DNA of 64,000 nucleotides from Cytophagaceae bacterium (GTDB lineage Bacteria; Bacteroidota; Bacteroidia; Cytophagales; Cytophagaceae): NCBI GenBank assembly GCA_025455005.1, contig JALONH010000007.1, positions 1 to 64,000 of the forward strand, read 5' to 3'. Shown piece by piece: positions 25,456 to 35,468 of this stretch (position 1 is its first letter; each line of letters starts with the position of its first letter). The notes under the pieces were generated by a model. It saw only the letters and a program-made list of their open reading frames with translations, ran no database searches and was not told where the DNA came from. The position numbers and the translations under genes were made by a program.

Positions 25456-26499
25456 TTATTTACGAGTTGTATCGCGCGCAAGCTCGAGTTCTTTTTGTAA
25501 TTTTTCAATTTCTTTTTTAATACCCAATTGTGTGGTATCTAATTGATAAAGAGTTTTGTAATAGGTAATAGCACCGGATATATCCTGATTACGACTCGAG
25601 TACTGTCCCAACTTTTGTAAAGTAGCTTTATCTTCCGGATGTGACTCCAGCCATAAATTTAAATATCGCATGGCTTCGGTGTAGTTCGATTCTCGAATGT
25701 ACAATTCACTTAAGGGAAGAAATATAGACGCTTGTGCGGGATTACAAATGAGCCCTTCTTGATACGCGATTTTTGCTAACCCAAAGCGTTGTAAGGATTC
25801 ATAAAATTTACCTTCATATAAAAATAATTCCGCTTCATGTGGACGTACTCTTTTCGCTTTAATTAGCAACGGCATGATGGAATCGTAGTTTCGTGATTGA
25901 TAATACAATTTCATTAAGACTATATACGGGTCAATATACTCTTTATTTAATTGTATGCTTTTATTGATGAGTTGTTTTGCTGTAACGGTATCTCCTTGTT
26001 GTAGCGCTTTTAATCCCTCTAAGTACGGAATATCACTTAAATGTGGTGCTATGGATTTTACTTTATTTAAATACGTTTCAGCACTAATCATATCCTTTTT
26101 CTCAATGAATGCAGTTGCTAAAACGATATATAAGGTTGGATCGGTTGAACCTAATTGTTCTGCTTTTAAGCCATCATTCATCGCTTTGTCTACATCGGCT
26201 AATTCTAAATATACTTTTGCACTTAGCAGCCAATAGGTATGTTTATCATTTTCTATCCGTAGTGCTTTTTGTATATCATTTAATGCGTTTTTAAAAGCAT
26301 GTTGATCAAAAAAATACTGTGCTCGTTTAAAAAACAAAATATCATTCTCCGGATCGGATTCAATGGCTTCATTTAATACATTAAGGTGTACATCGGATGC
26401 ATATTGTAGTTCAGATAAATGGTATTCCTCATTTTGAGTAGAGGTCGAACAACTATATAATCCAATGAGAAGGAAAAGATAAAATAACGTTGCGTTCAT
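25456..26499 (-). CDS. TPR-repeat lipoprotein
   Basis: 347 residues. Lipoprotein signal with lipobox LYSC (Cys17), so it is anchored in the inner or outer membrane. The remainder is a chain of about eight TPR units, for example NDILFFKRAQYFFDQHAFKNALNDI, PYIVLMKLYYQSRNYDSIMPLL and AELFLYEGKFYESLQRFGLAKIAYQ. TPRs bind other proteins; the partner is not known. The start is 2 bases downstream of the end of the DUF5686 gene, so the two are in one operon and may act in outer-membrane assembly. The C-terminus is a charged coil (KKEIEKLQKELELARDTTRK). Confidence 0.85.
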   Translation of the reverse strand: MNATLFYLFLLIGLYSCSTSTQNEEYHLSELQYASDVHLNVLNEAIESDPENDILFFKRAQYFFDQHAFKNALNDIQKALRIENDKHTYWLLSAKVYLELADVDKAMNDGLKAEQLGSTDPTLYIVLATAFIEKKDMISAETYLNKVKSIAPHLSDIPYLEGLKALQQGDTVTAKQLINKSIQLNKEYIDPYIVLMKLYYQSRNYDSIMPLLIKAKRVRPHEAELFLYEGKFYESLQRFGLAKIAYQEGLICNPAQASIFLPLSELYIRESNYTEAMRYLNLWLESHPEDKATLQKLGQYSSRNQDISGAITYYKTLYQLDTTQLGIKKEIEKLQKELELARDTTRK

Positions 26500-26501
26500 T
26501 T

Positions 26502-28991
26502 TTATAACGTAAGATGTAGCGATACTTTTACTCCAAAAGTACTAATATCCGGTTGATTTCTATAGGTCAATCTATGAACAAAATCCACACGAAGCAATTT
26601 AAAAATATTATCTATTCCATATCCCACTTCGGCATAGGGCAGTCCGGAATCAAGTGCAGCTATAGCATAAGCCGGCTCTCCGGTAGGTGTAAGAGGGGCA
26701 ATTCCTTGTCGATTGGCCGTACTTAAACTTCCCCAAAGGACATTGGAGGTGACAAAAAATCGCCATTTAAAACGACGAACGATTGGCATTCGATTGAACA
26801 ATAATCCTTCAAAATCATGTTGAAAACGAATGGATGTATACTGATCACTTACAAATTCAAAGAAGTTCATTAAGTTGAAGGCTGCAGTTGTGTAAAAAGG
26901 CGTTTCATTTCCAATGTGTACTTCTAACAATGGATAAGGTAAAGGTTGAAAAATTTTACCTATTTCATATCGATACGTCGTACGTCCTAAAATACCGACT
27001 TTAAAGGTATGGTCAATACGTAAGGATGCTTTATGGTATTCAAAATATCCTTTCAACCATTGATTTCCGTAAGTATAATTAAGGGCTATAATCGGATAGC
27101 GTTTATCTCCCAGACTGATTCGATTATTGCCGTTTATCAGTACTTTTTCATCAAAACTAATCCTCCATTGAACATAGGTTTCTGTTGTAGAATAAAAGTC
27201 TTGGATGCTCCCATTGGATGCCACATATCCCATAGGATAAATAGGATTAAAGTCAATCGTTCGAAGTCCTATCGTTATTTGTGCCAGAGGATGCCAATGT
27301 TTATACCATTGTACATTCCATTGTGATTTATAATAGGGACCTCTTAAGGTAAGCCATCGAGTAGCAGCTAAGAATATAAAGTTTTCTGATAATTCACTTG
27401 CCGGAGCAGAAACTTGATCGATGTCATTCCAATAAAACAACTCCGCTTCTGACCATCGTTTTCGTTGAAAGATGTACCTCACTCCTACTTTATACTTAAT
27501 ACGATTGTCACCTGTGCCGTAAGCTAGATAACCTTTCAACTCCCAGTGCTTAGAGAAGTGATCGTTTGTTTTACAACCAATTTGAAATCGATGTCGTTCA
27601 GTAAAGTTGTAGGAATAAGCAAATAAGTAAGGCCCTAATTCTATTTTTCCTATCGTTTTATATCCTGTAACGGCAATATCAACCAGCTCGATATAGGTTT
27701 TAACTGTAGGTAAATCTCGTAAGGTATCTATCCATTGATAGGCATTTTGCTTGCTCGTATCGTAATTCATAGGAACTACGGATGACCAATAGACGGCATC
27801 TCTAGAGGACGCATCTTCTAAAACTTCAATTGCCGGTTGATAGTATCGATCTGCTTGTACCGAATCTATTTCCGCTTCCAGAAGGGTACAAGAATACGTG
27901 GCAGCAATAGATGGTGTTCGTTTGGTTAGGTTTTGTAAATCTACTTCAATCGATGTTCGATAGGGCAACCAACCTAATCCGGTATAGTTTTGCATAATTT
28001 GTATAAAATACAAACTGTCTACGTAGTTTAAATTGGCCGTTCTAGATATAGATGCTGTGATGTAATACAAAGCGAATGTAGAATCTTCGATATAGAGTTC
28101 TCCGGTAAAACATAAATCTTGTTTGCGCTTGGGTTCATATAGGATTTTATAGCCATACCTTCCATTATAAAATCCACTATCTACTAAGGTATAGTTATAT
28201 TGTAACCGCCAAGCATCCCCAATGGGAGATGCAAAGTCTTTATTCAATACGGTTACATAATTAGAATAAAAATTATAATCTTGAAACGTATTACCTAGAA
28301 CTTGAGACAGTAAACTGCCATCCTCCATTCCTACACCTCTAACTTTTACGCCCTCTATTATTTCTTTTTTGGAAGAAGGATGGCTTCTGGATAAAACTTG
28401 AGATACCGTTTCGGAATACAATACCGGCAACATCGGTTGACCGGTGAACGGGTGTTGTAGGTTAACACTGTCCAATACACTACCTATTTCTTTCCATAAC
28501 TTTGTATCCCGAATACTATCCGCAATATCGGTTATGTAAATACCGGTTTGGTTGTAACTTCTGTACTTATATTGAGGAATATTTTCTTTATTATATTGGG
28601 CTTTACGGTCATTACAATTTCGGATTATTCGATATGCCGGATTTTCTCTATATGTAATGATAACGAAAGGAACTTGGGTATCCAATTCCATTTTTATGCT
28701 TACGTTTTGAAATACGGTAAGAGTATCCACAAGTATATGCACCGTGGTATAGCCCATGCTTTGACACGTAATGGTATCTAGAGTTTTAGGAAATTTTAAC
28801 AGGAATTTACCTGTGCTTCCGGTGGAACAACCATAAGGCGTCCCTTTTATATATACATTAGAAAAGTATAAAGTATCTTTTGTAGACTCATCTAACAAAA
28901 CCCCTGATAGGGTGATGAATTGAGCAAATAATCCCTGTGTGCTAAAAAAAAATAAAAGAAAGGTTAAATAACGCACTCGAGTACTCTTCAT
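26502..28991 (-). CDS. DUF5686 / carboxypeptidase-regulatory-like outer membrane protein
   Basis: 829 residues. A signal peptide ends near GLFAQF. Residues about 25-105 form a carboxypeptidase-D-regulatory-like beta-sandwich (ITLSGVLLDESTKDTLYFSNVYIKGTPYG). The middle and end are rich in alternating aromatic strands and finish with a terminal LKVSLHLTL-type strand, as in an outer-membrane beta-barrel. This arrangement is the DUF5686 family typical of Bacteroidota; its role is unknown. It is not a TonB-dependent receptor, as there is no plug domain or TonB box. It is followed after 2 bases by a TPR lipoprotein, a likely partner. Confidence 0.85.
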   Translation of the reverse strand: MKSTRVRYLTFLLFFFSTQGLFAQFITLSGVLLDESTKDTLYFSNVYIKGTPYGCSTGSTGKFLLKFPKTLDTITCQSMGYTTVHILVDTLTVFQNVSIKMELDTQVPFVIITYRENPAYRIIRNCNDRKAQYNKENIPQYKYRSYNQTGIYITDIADSIRDTKLWKEIGSVLDSVNLQHPFTGQPMLPVLYSETVSQVLSRSHPSSKKEIIEGVKVRGVGMEDGSLLSQVLGNTFQDYNFYSNYVTVLNKDFASPIGDAWRLQYNYTLVDSGFYNGRYGYKILYEPKRKQDLCFTGELYIEDSTFALYYITASISRTANLNYVDSLYFIQIMQNYTGLGWLPYRTSIEVDLQNLTKRTPSIAATYSCTLLEAEIDSVQADRYYQPAIEVLEDASSRDAVYWSSVVPMNYDTSKQNAYQWIDTLRDLPTVKTYIELVDIAVTGYKTIGKIELGPYLFAYSYNFTERHRFQIGCKTNDHFSKHWELKGYLAYGTGDNRIKYKVGVRYIFQRKRWSEAELFYWNDIDQVSAPASELSENFIFLAATRWLTLRGPYYKSQWNVQWYKHWHPLAQITIGLRTIDFNPIYPMGYVASNGSIQDFYSTTETYVQWRISFDEKVLINGNNRISLGDKRYPIIALNYTYGNQWLKGYFEYHKASLRIDHTFKVGILGRTTYRYEIGKIFQPLPYPLLEVHIGNETPFYTTAAFNLMNFFEFVSDQYTSIRFQHDFEGLLFNRMPIVRRFKWRFFVTSNVLWGSLSTANRQGIAPLTPTGEPAYAIAALDSGLPYAEVGYGIDNIFKLLRVDFVHRLTYRNQPDISTFGVKVSLHLTL

Positions 28992-29048
28992 TTATTTATT
29001 CAAATCTAATAACGAGAAGAATACTCAATTTAGTATAATTTGATGGTA

Positions 29049-29459
29049 TTATGGTTTTTGAGTTAACAATTTAATGAGTTCTACAAATTCAGCAGACTGC
29101 GTTCGATCACAACCTTTAATTAAAAAACCTTCGTGTTTTGATTTTGTGGTTACCTGTACTTTTGTAGCGGGTGAAGGTGGATGTGAGTCTTGAAATACAA
29201 TAGACGCAATGTCATTATAATCTAAAAGTTCTAAGAAGGGTTGTGCATGCCTTCCTATGCCAACATAATACAACCTTAAATCCGTTGCAACGATAAATCC
29301 AATGGTGTTTTTGATAGAACCTTCCATCAGATACAATATATTTTCTTCCGGCTTTAAACTTTTTAAAAAGGTATCATAGGCTATAGCAGCCGTTTGTGGT
29401 ACATAACCTAGTTGGGATAACCGTTCTGAAATTTTTTCATCTACACGCATAACAACCAA
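29049..29459 (-). CDS. PH-like domain (YokE-type) protein
   Basis: 136 residues (132 if started at the second Met, MRVDEKI). The section GFIVATDLRLYYVGIGRHAQPFLELLDYNDIASIVF has the strand pattern of bacterial pleckstrin-homology-like domains, and the N-terminal helix (YDTFLKSLKPEENILYL) precedes it as in YokE-type proteins. Cytoplasmic, no signal. Function unknown; PH-like domains often bind proteins or phosphate groups. It lies 50 bases downstream of parC, in the same direction, perhaps on the same transcript. Confidence 0.65.
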   Translation of the reverse strand: MVVMRVDEKISERLSQLGYVPQTAAIAYDTFLKSLKPEENILYLMEGSIKNTIGFIVATDLRLYYVGIGRHAQPFLELLDYNDIASIVFQDSHPPSPATKVQVTTKSKHEGFLIKGCDRTQSAEFVELIKLLTQKP

Positions 29460-29509
29460 AACAAATTACTTCTAATGATTTATACGTAAACAGTATCGTT
29501 TGGTTGGGT

Positions 29510-32092
29510 TTAATTAAAATTTAATTCTATAGTGGTACCCGGACTAAATCCCTTCCCTTTTTCATCGTTAGTTTTTGATTTAGAAGGACTTGTGCTTGAT
29601 TTGGTAATAGGTTCTATCCCTGTAATTTTATTATTGCCTAATTTATTTCCAACCGACTTCCATCCTTTAACTTCGACGAAGGCATCTAAGCTTATTTCAA
29701 TTGTAGGATTAGTAACGTACTTCCCTTTTGCAAAATCTATTTTTAACTTTTGTTTCTGCAATGTGGTGGCATACAAAACAGAGCCTTCCTCAGAAATAAA
29801 TTGAAATTTTTTACCCACCGTTGTGGTTTCGATTAGAAAACGTTTTATATAGTACGTTTTACTGGCTGTGTCTAGATATAAAGCGGTAACAATGGCATTG
29901 GGATTCCATTTTTCTAACAGAATAAGTTTATCTGTATCATATCGATTCGTTAATTCAAAACCGGTTATTTCATAAGTACCATCGGAATAAATAGCGAATA
30001 ACTTATCTTCTGCATCAAAACTACCCAGATACTCTCCTTTGGCATCGGTATTCAATCGACCTACACTCTTATCTAACCATATCTCTGTACCTGCAAGAGT
30101 GGATACACCGGCTGATTTTAAAGCAATTTTTTTAATAGCATATTTAGTAACAATATTTCCTTGTACATCCCGTCCTTTAATCTCGATATCTTTGAAATCA
30201 TAATCAAATACTTTGATTTTTGCGGCCGAACTTGGTGTTAAGGTGATACTCACTACTTCAGCCTCTCCATTTGGATTGGCGGAAAAATATAAAATTTTAG
30301 ATCCTTTAGCACCTTTACTGACATCGTATTCTTTTTCTCGAGTGACACCTAATACAGAAAAACGCTTAACCATGGCGTTTCCTGTTTTACCGTCCAAATA
30401 AATGGTGTTATATACCATTCGCTCATCCCCTTTTCTAAAGACAGCAATGTGTTGTATATCTTTACCTACAAATACTTTATCCCCTATTTTCTTAACGACG
30501 AACTTCCCATCTTTACGAAACACAATGATATCATCTATATCAGAACAGTCGCACACGTATTCGTCTTTCTTTAAACCATAGCCCATAAAACCTTCCACTC
30601 GATTAACATAAAGTTTTTGGTTGTTGGCGGCGACTAAAGTAGTATTAATTACATCAAAGGTTTTAATCTCTGTTTTGCGTTCTTTTCCTTTACCATATTT
30701 TTTTAAAATATCTTGATAATACTTTATGGCAAAATCCGTAAGGTGTGCTAAGTTGTGCTCTACTTCCTTTAATTCGGACTCTAAGTTGCGCATGAGTTCA
30801 TCCGCTTTAAAAGAGTCAAACTTAGAAATACGTTTAATTTTAATTTCGGTAAGTCGAACGATATCGTCTTGGGTAATGGTTCGATAAAATTGTTTTTTAA
30901 AAGGTGTTAAACCTTTGTCAATAGTTAATAAAACATCTTCCCACGTCTCACATTCTTCAATTTTCCTATATATTCTATTTTCTATGAATATTTTTTCTAA
31001 AGATGAAAACAATAATTTCTCCAGCAACTCATGTTTGCGTATTTCGAGTTCTTGACGAAGTAAATCAACCGTTTGATGTGTATTTGTTCGGAGTATTTCA
31101 TGAACACTTAAAAATCGAGGTTTATCGTCTACAATAACACAAGCATTAGGTGAAATAGATACTTCACATTCTGTAAAAGCATATAAGGCATCTATGGTTA
31201 CATTCGTATCTGTACCCGGTACCAATTGTATTTGTATTTCGATATCTTTTGCAGTATTATCGACAATTTTTTTAATTTTTATTTTACCATTATCACTGGC
31301 TTTTATAATGGAATCAATAACAGAGGTAGTAGTCGTTCCAAACGGAATTTCTTTTATCAATAGTGTTTTCTTATCATCTTCCACTATTTTTGCCCTACAT
31401 CTAATTTTTCCTCCTCTAAGTCCTTCGTTGTAATGGCTGACATCTATAAATCCACCGGTTAAAAAATCGGGATATAATTCAAATTTTTTATTTTTTAAAA
31501 TGGCAATGGAGGCTTCAATTAACTCAATGAAATTATGAGGTAATATTTTAGTAGAAAGACCAACAGCTATACCTTCTACTCCTTGAGCGAGTAATAACGG
31601 AAACTTAACCGGTAGTGTAACCGGTTCTTTTTTCCTACCATCATAAGAGGCTTGCCACTCTGTTGTATCCGGGTTAAAAACGACATCTAGACCGAATTTA
31701 GATAATCGTGCCTCAATATATCTGGGAGCTGCTGCTCCGTCACCGGTTCGAACATCCCCCCAGTTTCCTTGGGTATCGATTAATAAATCCTTTTGACCTA
31801 AAGATACAATGGCTTCTCCAATAGAAGCATCACCATGTGGGTGGTATTGCATGGTTGCTCCAATTACATTCGCTACTTTATTAAAACGCCCGTCGTCCAT
31901 TTCTTTCATCGAATGAAGAATACGACGTTGAACCGGTTTTAATCCATCGTTGATATGTGGAACAGCACGTTCTAAAATCACATACGAAGCATAATCTAAA
32001 AACCAATTTTCATAAAGACCATTTATGGTCATGATGTCATGATTATGGTTTTCTTCCGAAGGGGTCGGATTATTATCCGTAGGTTTAGACAT
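29510..32092 (-). CDS. parC: DNA topoisomerase IV subunit A
   Basis: 860 residues from ATG 32092 (MSKPTDNN); an upstream in-frame ATG adds 14 unlike residues. It is the breakage-reunion subunit that unlinks daughter chromosomes. The active-site Tyr125 is in AAAPRYIEARL. The quinolone-region text is HPHGDASIGEAIVSLGQ, typical of the ParC type in Bacteroidota. No GyrA box is found in the C-terminal half. The paired parE follows on the same strand about 390 bases upstream, with a small gene on the other strand between them. Quinolone-type residues: the first position is Ala as usual for this ParC. Confidence 0.95.
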   Translation of the reverse strand: MSKPTDNNPTPSEENHNHDIMTINGLYENWFLDYASYVILERAVPHINDGLKPVQRRILHSMKEMDDGRFNKVANVIGATMQYHPHGDASIGEAIVSLGQKDLLIDTQGNWGDVRTGDGAAAPRYIEARLSKFGLDVVFNPDTTEWQASYDGRKKEPVTLPVKFPLLLAQGVEGIAVGLSTKILPHNFIELIEASIAILKNKKFELYPDFLTGGFIDVSHYNEGLRGGKIRCRAKIVEDDKKTLLIKEIPFGTTTTSVIDSIIKASDNGKIKIKKIVDNTAKDIEIQIQLVPGTDTNVTIDALYAFTECEVSISPNACVIVDDKPRFLSVHEILRTNTHQTVDLLRQELEIRKHELLEKLLFSSLEKIFIENRIYRKIEECETWEDVLLTIDKGLTPFKKQFYRTITQDDIVRLTEIKIKRISKFDSFKADELMRNLESELKEVEHNLAHLTDFAIKYYQDILKKYGKGKERKTEIKTFDVINTTLVAANNQKLYVNRVEGFMGYGLKKDEYVCDCSDIDDIIVFRKDGKFVVKKIGDKVFVGKDIQHIAVFRKGDERMVYNTIYLDGKTGNAMVKRFSVLGVTREKEYDVSKGAKGSKILYFSANPNGEAEVVSITLTPSSAAKIKVFDYDFKDIEIKGRDVQGNIVTKYAIKKIALKSAGVSTLAGTEIWLDKSVGRLNTDAKGEYLGSFDAEDKLFAIYSDGTYEITGFELTNRYDTDKLILLEKWNPNAIVTALYLDTASKTYYIKRFLIETTTVGKKFQFISEEGSVLYATTLQKQKLKIDFAKGKYVTNPTIEISLDAFVEVKGWKSVGNKLGNNKITGIEPITKSSTSPSKSKTNDEKGKGFSPGTTIELNFN

Positions 32093-32155
32093 TGTAACAG
32101 GAATAATGTATTTTCGAACAATAAAAATAATCAATAAAGAGCGCTATTGTAATCT

Positions 32156-32533
32156 ATGTGGAAAACTAGACAATTAAGTATACTTATACTTTCCTTTCTA
32201 TTATTAATGGCTTGTGCATCAGAGTCGCTACAGTTTATAGATTCTACTGCTTGGAAAAAAGATATTCAAGGGTGCACCGGATATAGAAGTAGCTTGGAAG
32301 TGGATTTAAATAAATATAAAAACCAATTACAAGGTAAAGACGATGTTTATATTTTTCGTCAGTTAGGAAAGCCCAACAGAGTGTCTTTTGGTGAAAGAGG
32401 TAAAAAAGTATTTTCCTATTTTATTAAACAAGATTCTGCTTGTTCGGGAAATCAACCTGTAGCACTTGTTTTGGAATTTAATGCTACAGGTTTTGTACAA
32501 TTAGCTTATCTATCGTCGACTATTATAAAATAG
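32156..32533 (+). CDS. small lipoprotein between parC and parE
   Basis: 125 residues. Lipoprotein signal with lipobox LMAC (Cys20). The rest is [50 protein letters not shown] and [18 protein letters not shown]. The FRQLGKPN and LEFNATG text resembles small beta-rich domains of the SmpA/OmlA type that help outer membrane assembly; this is a weak likeness only. It is transcribed opposite to parC and parE, overlaps the end of parE by 11 bases, and starts 63 bases from the parC start, so it breaks an otherwise parE-parC arrangement. Confidence 0.75.
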   Translation: MWKTRQLSILILSFLLLMACASESLQFIDSTAWKKDIQGCTGYRSSLEVDLNKYKNQLQGKDDVYIFRQLGKPNRVSFGERGKKVFSYFIKQDSACSGNQPVALVLEFNATGFVQLAYLSSTIIK

Positions 32534-34400
32534 TAGAGTCTTCCGCCACTATTGCCTCATCTTTTTCCACTCGTAGATTATCAATGATAAATTGTTGTCT
32601 CTCGGGAGTGTTTTTACCCATAAAATAAGTCAATAATTTCTGTATTGTTATTTCTTTAGTTAAAAGTATAGGTTCTAACTTTATATTTTCCCCAATGAAC
32701 AAACCAAATTCATCCGGAGAGATTTCCCCTAAACCTTTAAATCGAGTAATTTCCGGTTTGTTACTTAATTTTTGTATGGCTTTTTGTTTTTCTTCTTCGC
32801 TGTAACAGTAGATGGTTTCTTTTTTATTCCGAACCCGAAATAAAGGTGTTTCCAAAACATATACATGTCCATTTCGAACTAAATCCGGAAAAAATTGTAA
32901 GAAAAAGGTCATTAACAATAATCGTATATGCATCCCGTCCACGTCAGCATCCGTAGCAATTACGATCTTATTATACCGTACATTTTCAACGCCATCTTCA
33001 ATGTTCAGTGCGTGTTGTAACAAATTGAATTCTTCATTTTCATATACAACTTTTTTGGTAAGACCAAAACAATTTAAGGGCTTACCTCTTAGACTGAATA
33101 CAGCTTGTAATTCTACGTTTCTTGATTTTGTAATCGATCCACTGGCAGAATCCCCCTCTGTAATAAACAACATGGATTCATAGCGTTTATCATTCTTTTC
33201 GTCTTCCATGTGAATCCTACAATCCCTCAACTTCTTATTATGAAGATTTGCTTTTTTGGCGCGTTCATTCGCTAGTTTTTTAATTCCTGCTATGTCTTTG
33301 CGTTCACGTTCGGATTGTAAAATTCGTTTCAATAGAGCATCCGCAACACTTGGATGTTTATGTAAAAAGTTATCGAGTTCTTTTTTAACAAAGTCGTTTA
33401 TGAAATTTCGAAGACTAGGTCCGTCCGGTGCCATATTTTGTGAACCTAATTTCGTTTTAGTTTGTGATTCAAAAACAGGTTCTTGAACACGAATAGCAAT
33501 GGCTGCAATAGCAGACGCCCGAACATCTGAAGCATCGAAGTCTTTTTTATAAAACTCTCGAACCGTTTTTACTAAGGCTTCTCGAAACGCCGCTAAATGA
33601 GTCCCCCCTTGTGTCGTATATTGACCATTGACAAAGGAATAATATTCTTCCCCATACTGATTCCCATGGGTTAACGCAATTTCAATATCTGTCCCTTTTA
33701 AGTGAATAATGGGATATCGCATGGATTCTTCATCCGTTTTACGACTCAATAAATCATATAAACCCCGTTCAGAAAAATACTTCTTTCCATTATAATGTAT
33801 AGTTAAACCGGAATTCAAATAGGCATAATTCCAAATTTGTTGTTCTAAATACTCCGGAATAAAATGGTAATTTTTAAATATGGTATTATCAGGTATAAAC
33901 TGTATGCTCGTTCCGTTTACCTCTTTCGTGCTTGATTCCTTGTGGTCGGTAGTTAATTCTCCTCTTTCAAACTCTGCGATTTTTGTTTTACCGTCTCGGA
34001 CGGATTGAACCCTGAAATAAGTAGATAACGCATTAACAGCTTTTGTACCTACACCATTTAATCCTACCGACTTCTGAAAAGCTCCGCTATCGTATTTTCC
34101 ACCTGTATTAATTTTTGAAACACAATCGATTACTTTACCTAAAGGGATTCCTCTACCATAATCTCGAACTTCAACTTTTTTTTCGGTTATGGTTACTTCA
34201 ATTTTATTTCCATGTCCCATCATATGTTCATCAATCGAGTTATCTATGATTTCTTTAACCAATACATAGATACCATCGTCTTGAGCCGAACCATCTCCAA
34301 GTTTCCCAATATACATCCCCGGTCGTAATCGTATGTGTTCTCTCCAATCTAAAGAGCGAATACTATCTTCTGTATATTGAGTTGATTTTTGTTGTGCCAT
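32523..34400 (-). CDS. parE: DNA topoisomerase IV subunit B
   Basis: 625 residues, typical of ParE, shorter than GyrB. ATP-binding GHKL motifs are [26 protein letters not shown] and [13 protein letters not shown]; the TOPRIM domain has [11 protein letters not shown] and [20 protein letters not shown]; the QRFKGLGEM-like block reads [15 protein letters not shown]. It supplies ATP turnover to topoisomerase IV; parC is next along the same strand. A perfect DnaA-box-like nonamer (34442-34450) lies about 40 bases upstream, together with the cyclophilin terminator. Confidence 0.96.
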   Translation of the reverse strand: MAQQKSTQYTEDSIRSLDWREHIRLRPGMYIGKLGDGSAQDDGIYVLVKEIIDNSIDEHMMGHGNKIEVTITEKKVEVRDYGRGIPLGKVIDCVSKINTGGKYDSGAFQKSVGLNGVGTKAVNALSTYFRVQSVRDGKTKIAEFERGELTTDHKESSTKEVNGTSIQFIPDNTIFKNYHFIPEYLEQQIWNYAYLNSGLTIHYNGKKYFSERGLYDLLSRKTDEESMRYPIIHLKGTDIEIALTHGNQYGEEYYSFVNGQYTTQGGTHLAAFREALVKTVREFYKKDFDASDVRASAIAAIAIRVQEPVFESQTKTKLGSQNMAPDGPSLRNFINDFVKKELDNFLHKHPSVADALLKRILQSERERKDIAGIKKLANERAKKANLHNKKLRDCRIHMEDEKNDKRYESMLFITEGDSASGSITKSRNVELQAVFSLRGKPLNCFGLTKKVVYENEEFNLLQHALNIEDGVENVRYNKIVIATDADVDGMHIRLLLMTFFLQFFPDLVRNGHVYVLETPLFRVRNKKETIYCYSEEEKQKAIQKLSNKPEITRFKGLGEISPDEFGLFIGENIKLEPILLTKEITIQKLLTYFMGKNTPERQQFIIDNLRVEKDEAIVAEDSTIL

Positions 34401-34449
34401 GGTATAAAATTACCAAATTAAAATACGTATCGGGGATTGACTTATCCAC

Positions 34450-34478
34450 AAAAAAAAAGCCCTTAGGATAAGGGCTTT
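34450..34478 (-). terminator. terminator of the cyclophilin gene
   Basis: On the minus strand AAAGCCCTTA pairs with TAAGGGCTTT around a 3-base loop, followed by a T-run. It begins 4 bases past the stop. Confidence 0.9.
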
Positions 34479-34481
34479 AAC

Positions 34482-34916
34482 TTATTCTTCAATAGTTATA
34501 CTAATAATCTTATCTCCTTGTCGGATATCATCTATAAGTTCAATTCCCTCTATAATCTTACCAAAACAGGTATGAACGCCATCTAAATGTTTTGTTTGTT
34601 CTCTGGATAAACAAATAAAAAACTGAGAACCTCCGGTATCTTTTCCTCTATGCGCCATAGACAAAACCCCTTTATCATGAAATTGATTTGCAGCCTTCGT
34701 TTCGCATTTTATACTATATCCCGGCCCACCGGCACCGGTACCTTTGGGACAACCACCTTGAACAACAAATCTAGGAATAACCCGATGAAACGTTAATCCA
34801 TTATAAAAGCCTTTTTGAGCTAAGGTTTTAAAGTTACCTGCATTGATAGGTGTTTCTTTATCGTATAATTCTGCAACTAAAATTCCTTTTTCTGTTGTAA
34901 ATATTGCTTTAGACAT
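34482..34916 (-). CDS. peptidyl-prolyl cis-trans isomerase, cyclophilin type
   Basis: 144 residues, a short cyclophilin. Core motifs [25 protein letters not shown] (catalytic Arg in FHRV), [21 protein letters not shown] and [15 protein letters not shown] are all present. No signal peptide, so it is cytoplasmic. It catalyses proline isomerisation in folding proteins. It has its own terminator and is separated from the neighbouring membrane-protein gene by another terminator, so it is monocistronic. The symbol is omitted because ppiA and ppiB cannot be told apart from this alone. Confidence 0.93.
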   Translation of the reverse strand: MSKAIFTTEKGILVAELYDKETPINAGNFKTLAQKGFYNGLTFHRVIPRFVVQGGCPKGTGAGGPGYSIKCETKAANQFHDKGVLSMAHRGKDTGGSQFFICLSREQTKHLDGVHTCFGKIIEGIELIDDIRQGDKIISITIEE

Positions 34917-34935
34917 CTTTGCTTAAATTTAAATG

Positions 34936-34963
34936 AAAAAGCCTCGACTTATCGAGGCTTTTT
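34936..34963 (-). terminator. terminator of the small membrane protein gene
   Basis: AAAAAGCCTCG pairs with CGAGGCTTTTT around a 6-base loop, 19 bases after the stop on the minus strand. The A- and T-rich flanks allow termination in both directions. Confidence 0.85.
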
Positions 34964-34981
34964 GGTATAAAATATTATTAA

Positions 34982-35401
34982 TTACTGATTAACAGCCCAA
35001 AGGATTAAGAAAATCAAGGCAACTAAAAGTAATATTGAACCTATAGTCCAGATAACACCACTACCATCAATTAATGCCGCTAGAATCAAACAAGCTAAAC
35101 CAATAATTGCAAACAGAACTGCAAACTTTAAGTTTTTATCGCTTGGTAAACCTTCCGTTTTTTCGACAGCGTTAGATTTCTTAACTGTTTTAATTGTTTT
35201 TACAACTTCCTTAACAGTAGCCACAGGAGTAGAAGGAGAAAGTGTAACTTTATTTTCAACTGCTGCAGGAGCCGTTGCTACTTCTACCTCTGACGATTCT
35301 ACAGAAGGAGCGGTATTACCTTCCATTACAGAAGCAAAAATAGAAGTTGGAACGAACAACAAAGCAGCCATCCCAATAGTGAAAGATTTTCTAAAATTCA
35401 T
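34982..35401 (-). CDS. secreted-linker membrane protein of unknown function
   Basis: 139 residues. A signal-like N-terminus ends near SIFAS, then a low-complexity linker rich in Val, Thr, Ala, Glu and Lys (about 25-85), then two hydrophobic helices with a short Gly-Ser turn (LKFAVLFAIIGLACLILAALI and VIWTIGSILLLVALIFLIL). It would be an envelope protein with a periplasmic arm and a C-terminal helical hairpin. Pairs of this kind occur in Bacteroidota, but no named family was recognised. Single gene with its own terminator. Confidence 0.7.
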   Translation of the reverse strand: MNFRKSFTIGMAALLFVPTSIFASVMEGNTAPSVESSEVEVATAPAAVENKVTLSPSTPVATVKEVVKTIKTVKKSNAVEKTEGLPSDKNLKFAVLFAIIGLACLILAALIDGSGVIWTIGSILLLVALIFLILWAVNQ

Positions 35402-35468
35402 AATCGTTAAAGTTTAAAGGTTTAATATTTCAAATATATAGATAATGAGTAAATATTGTACAAACCGG

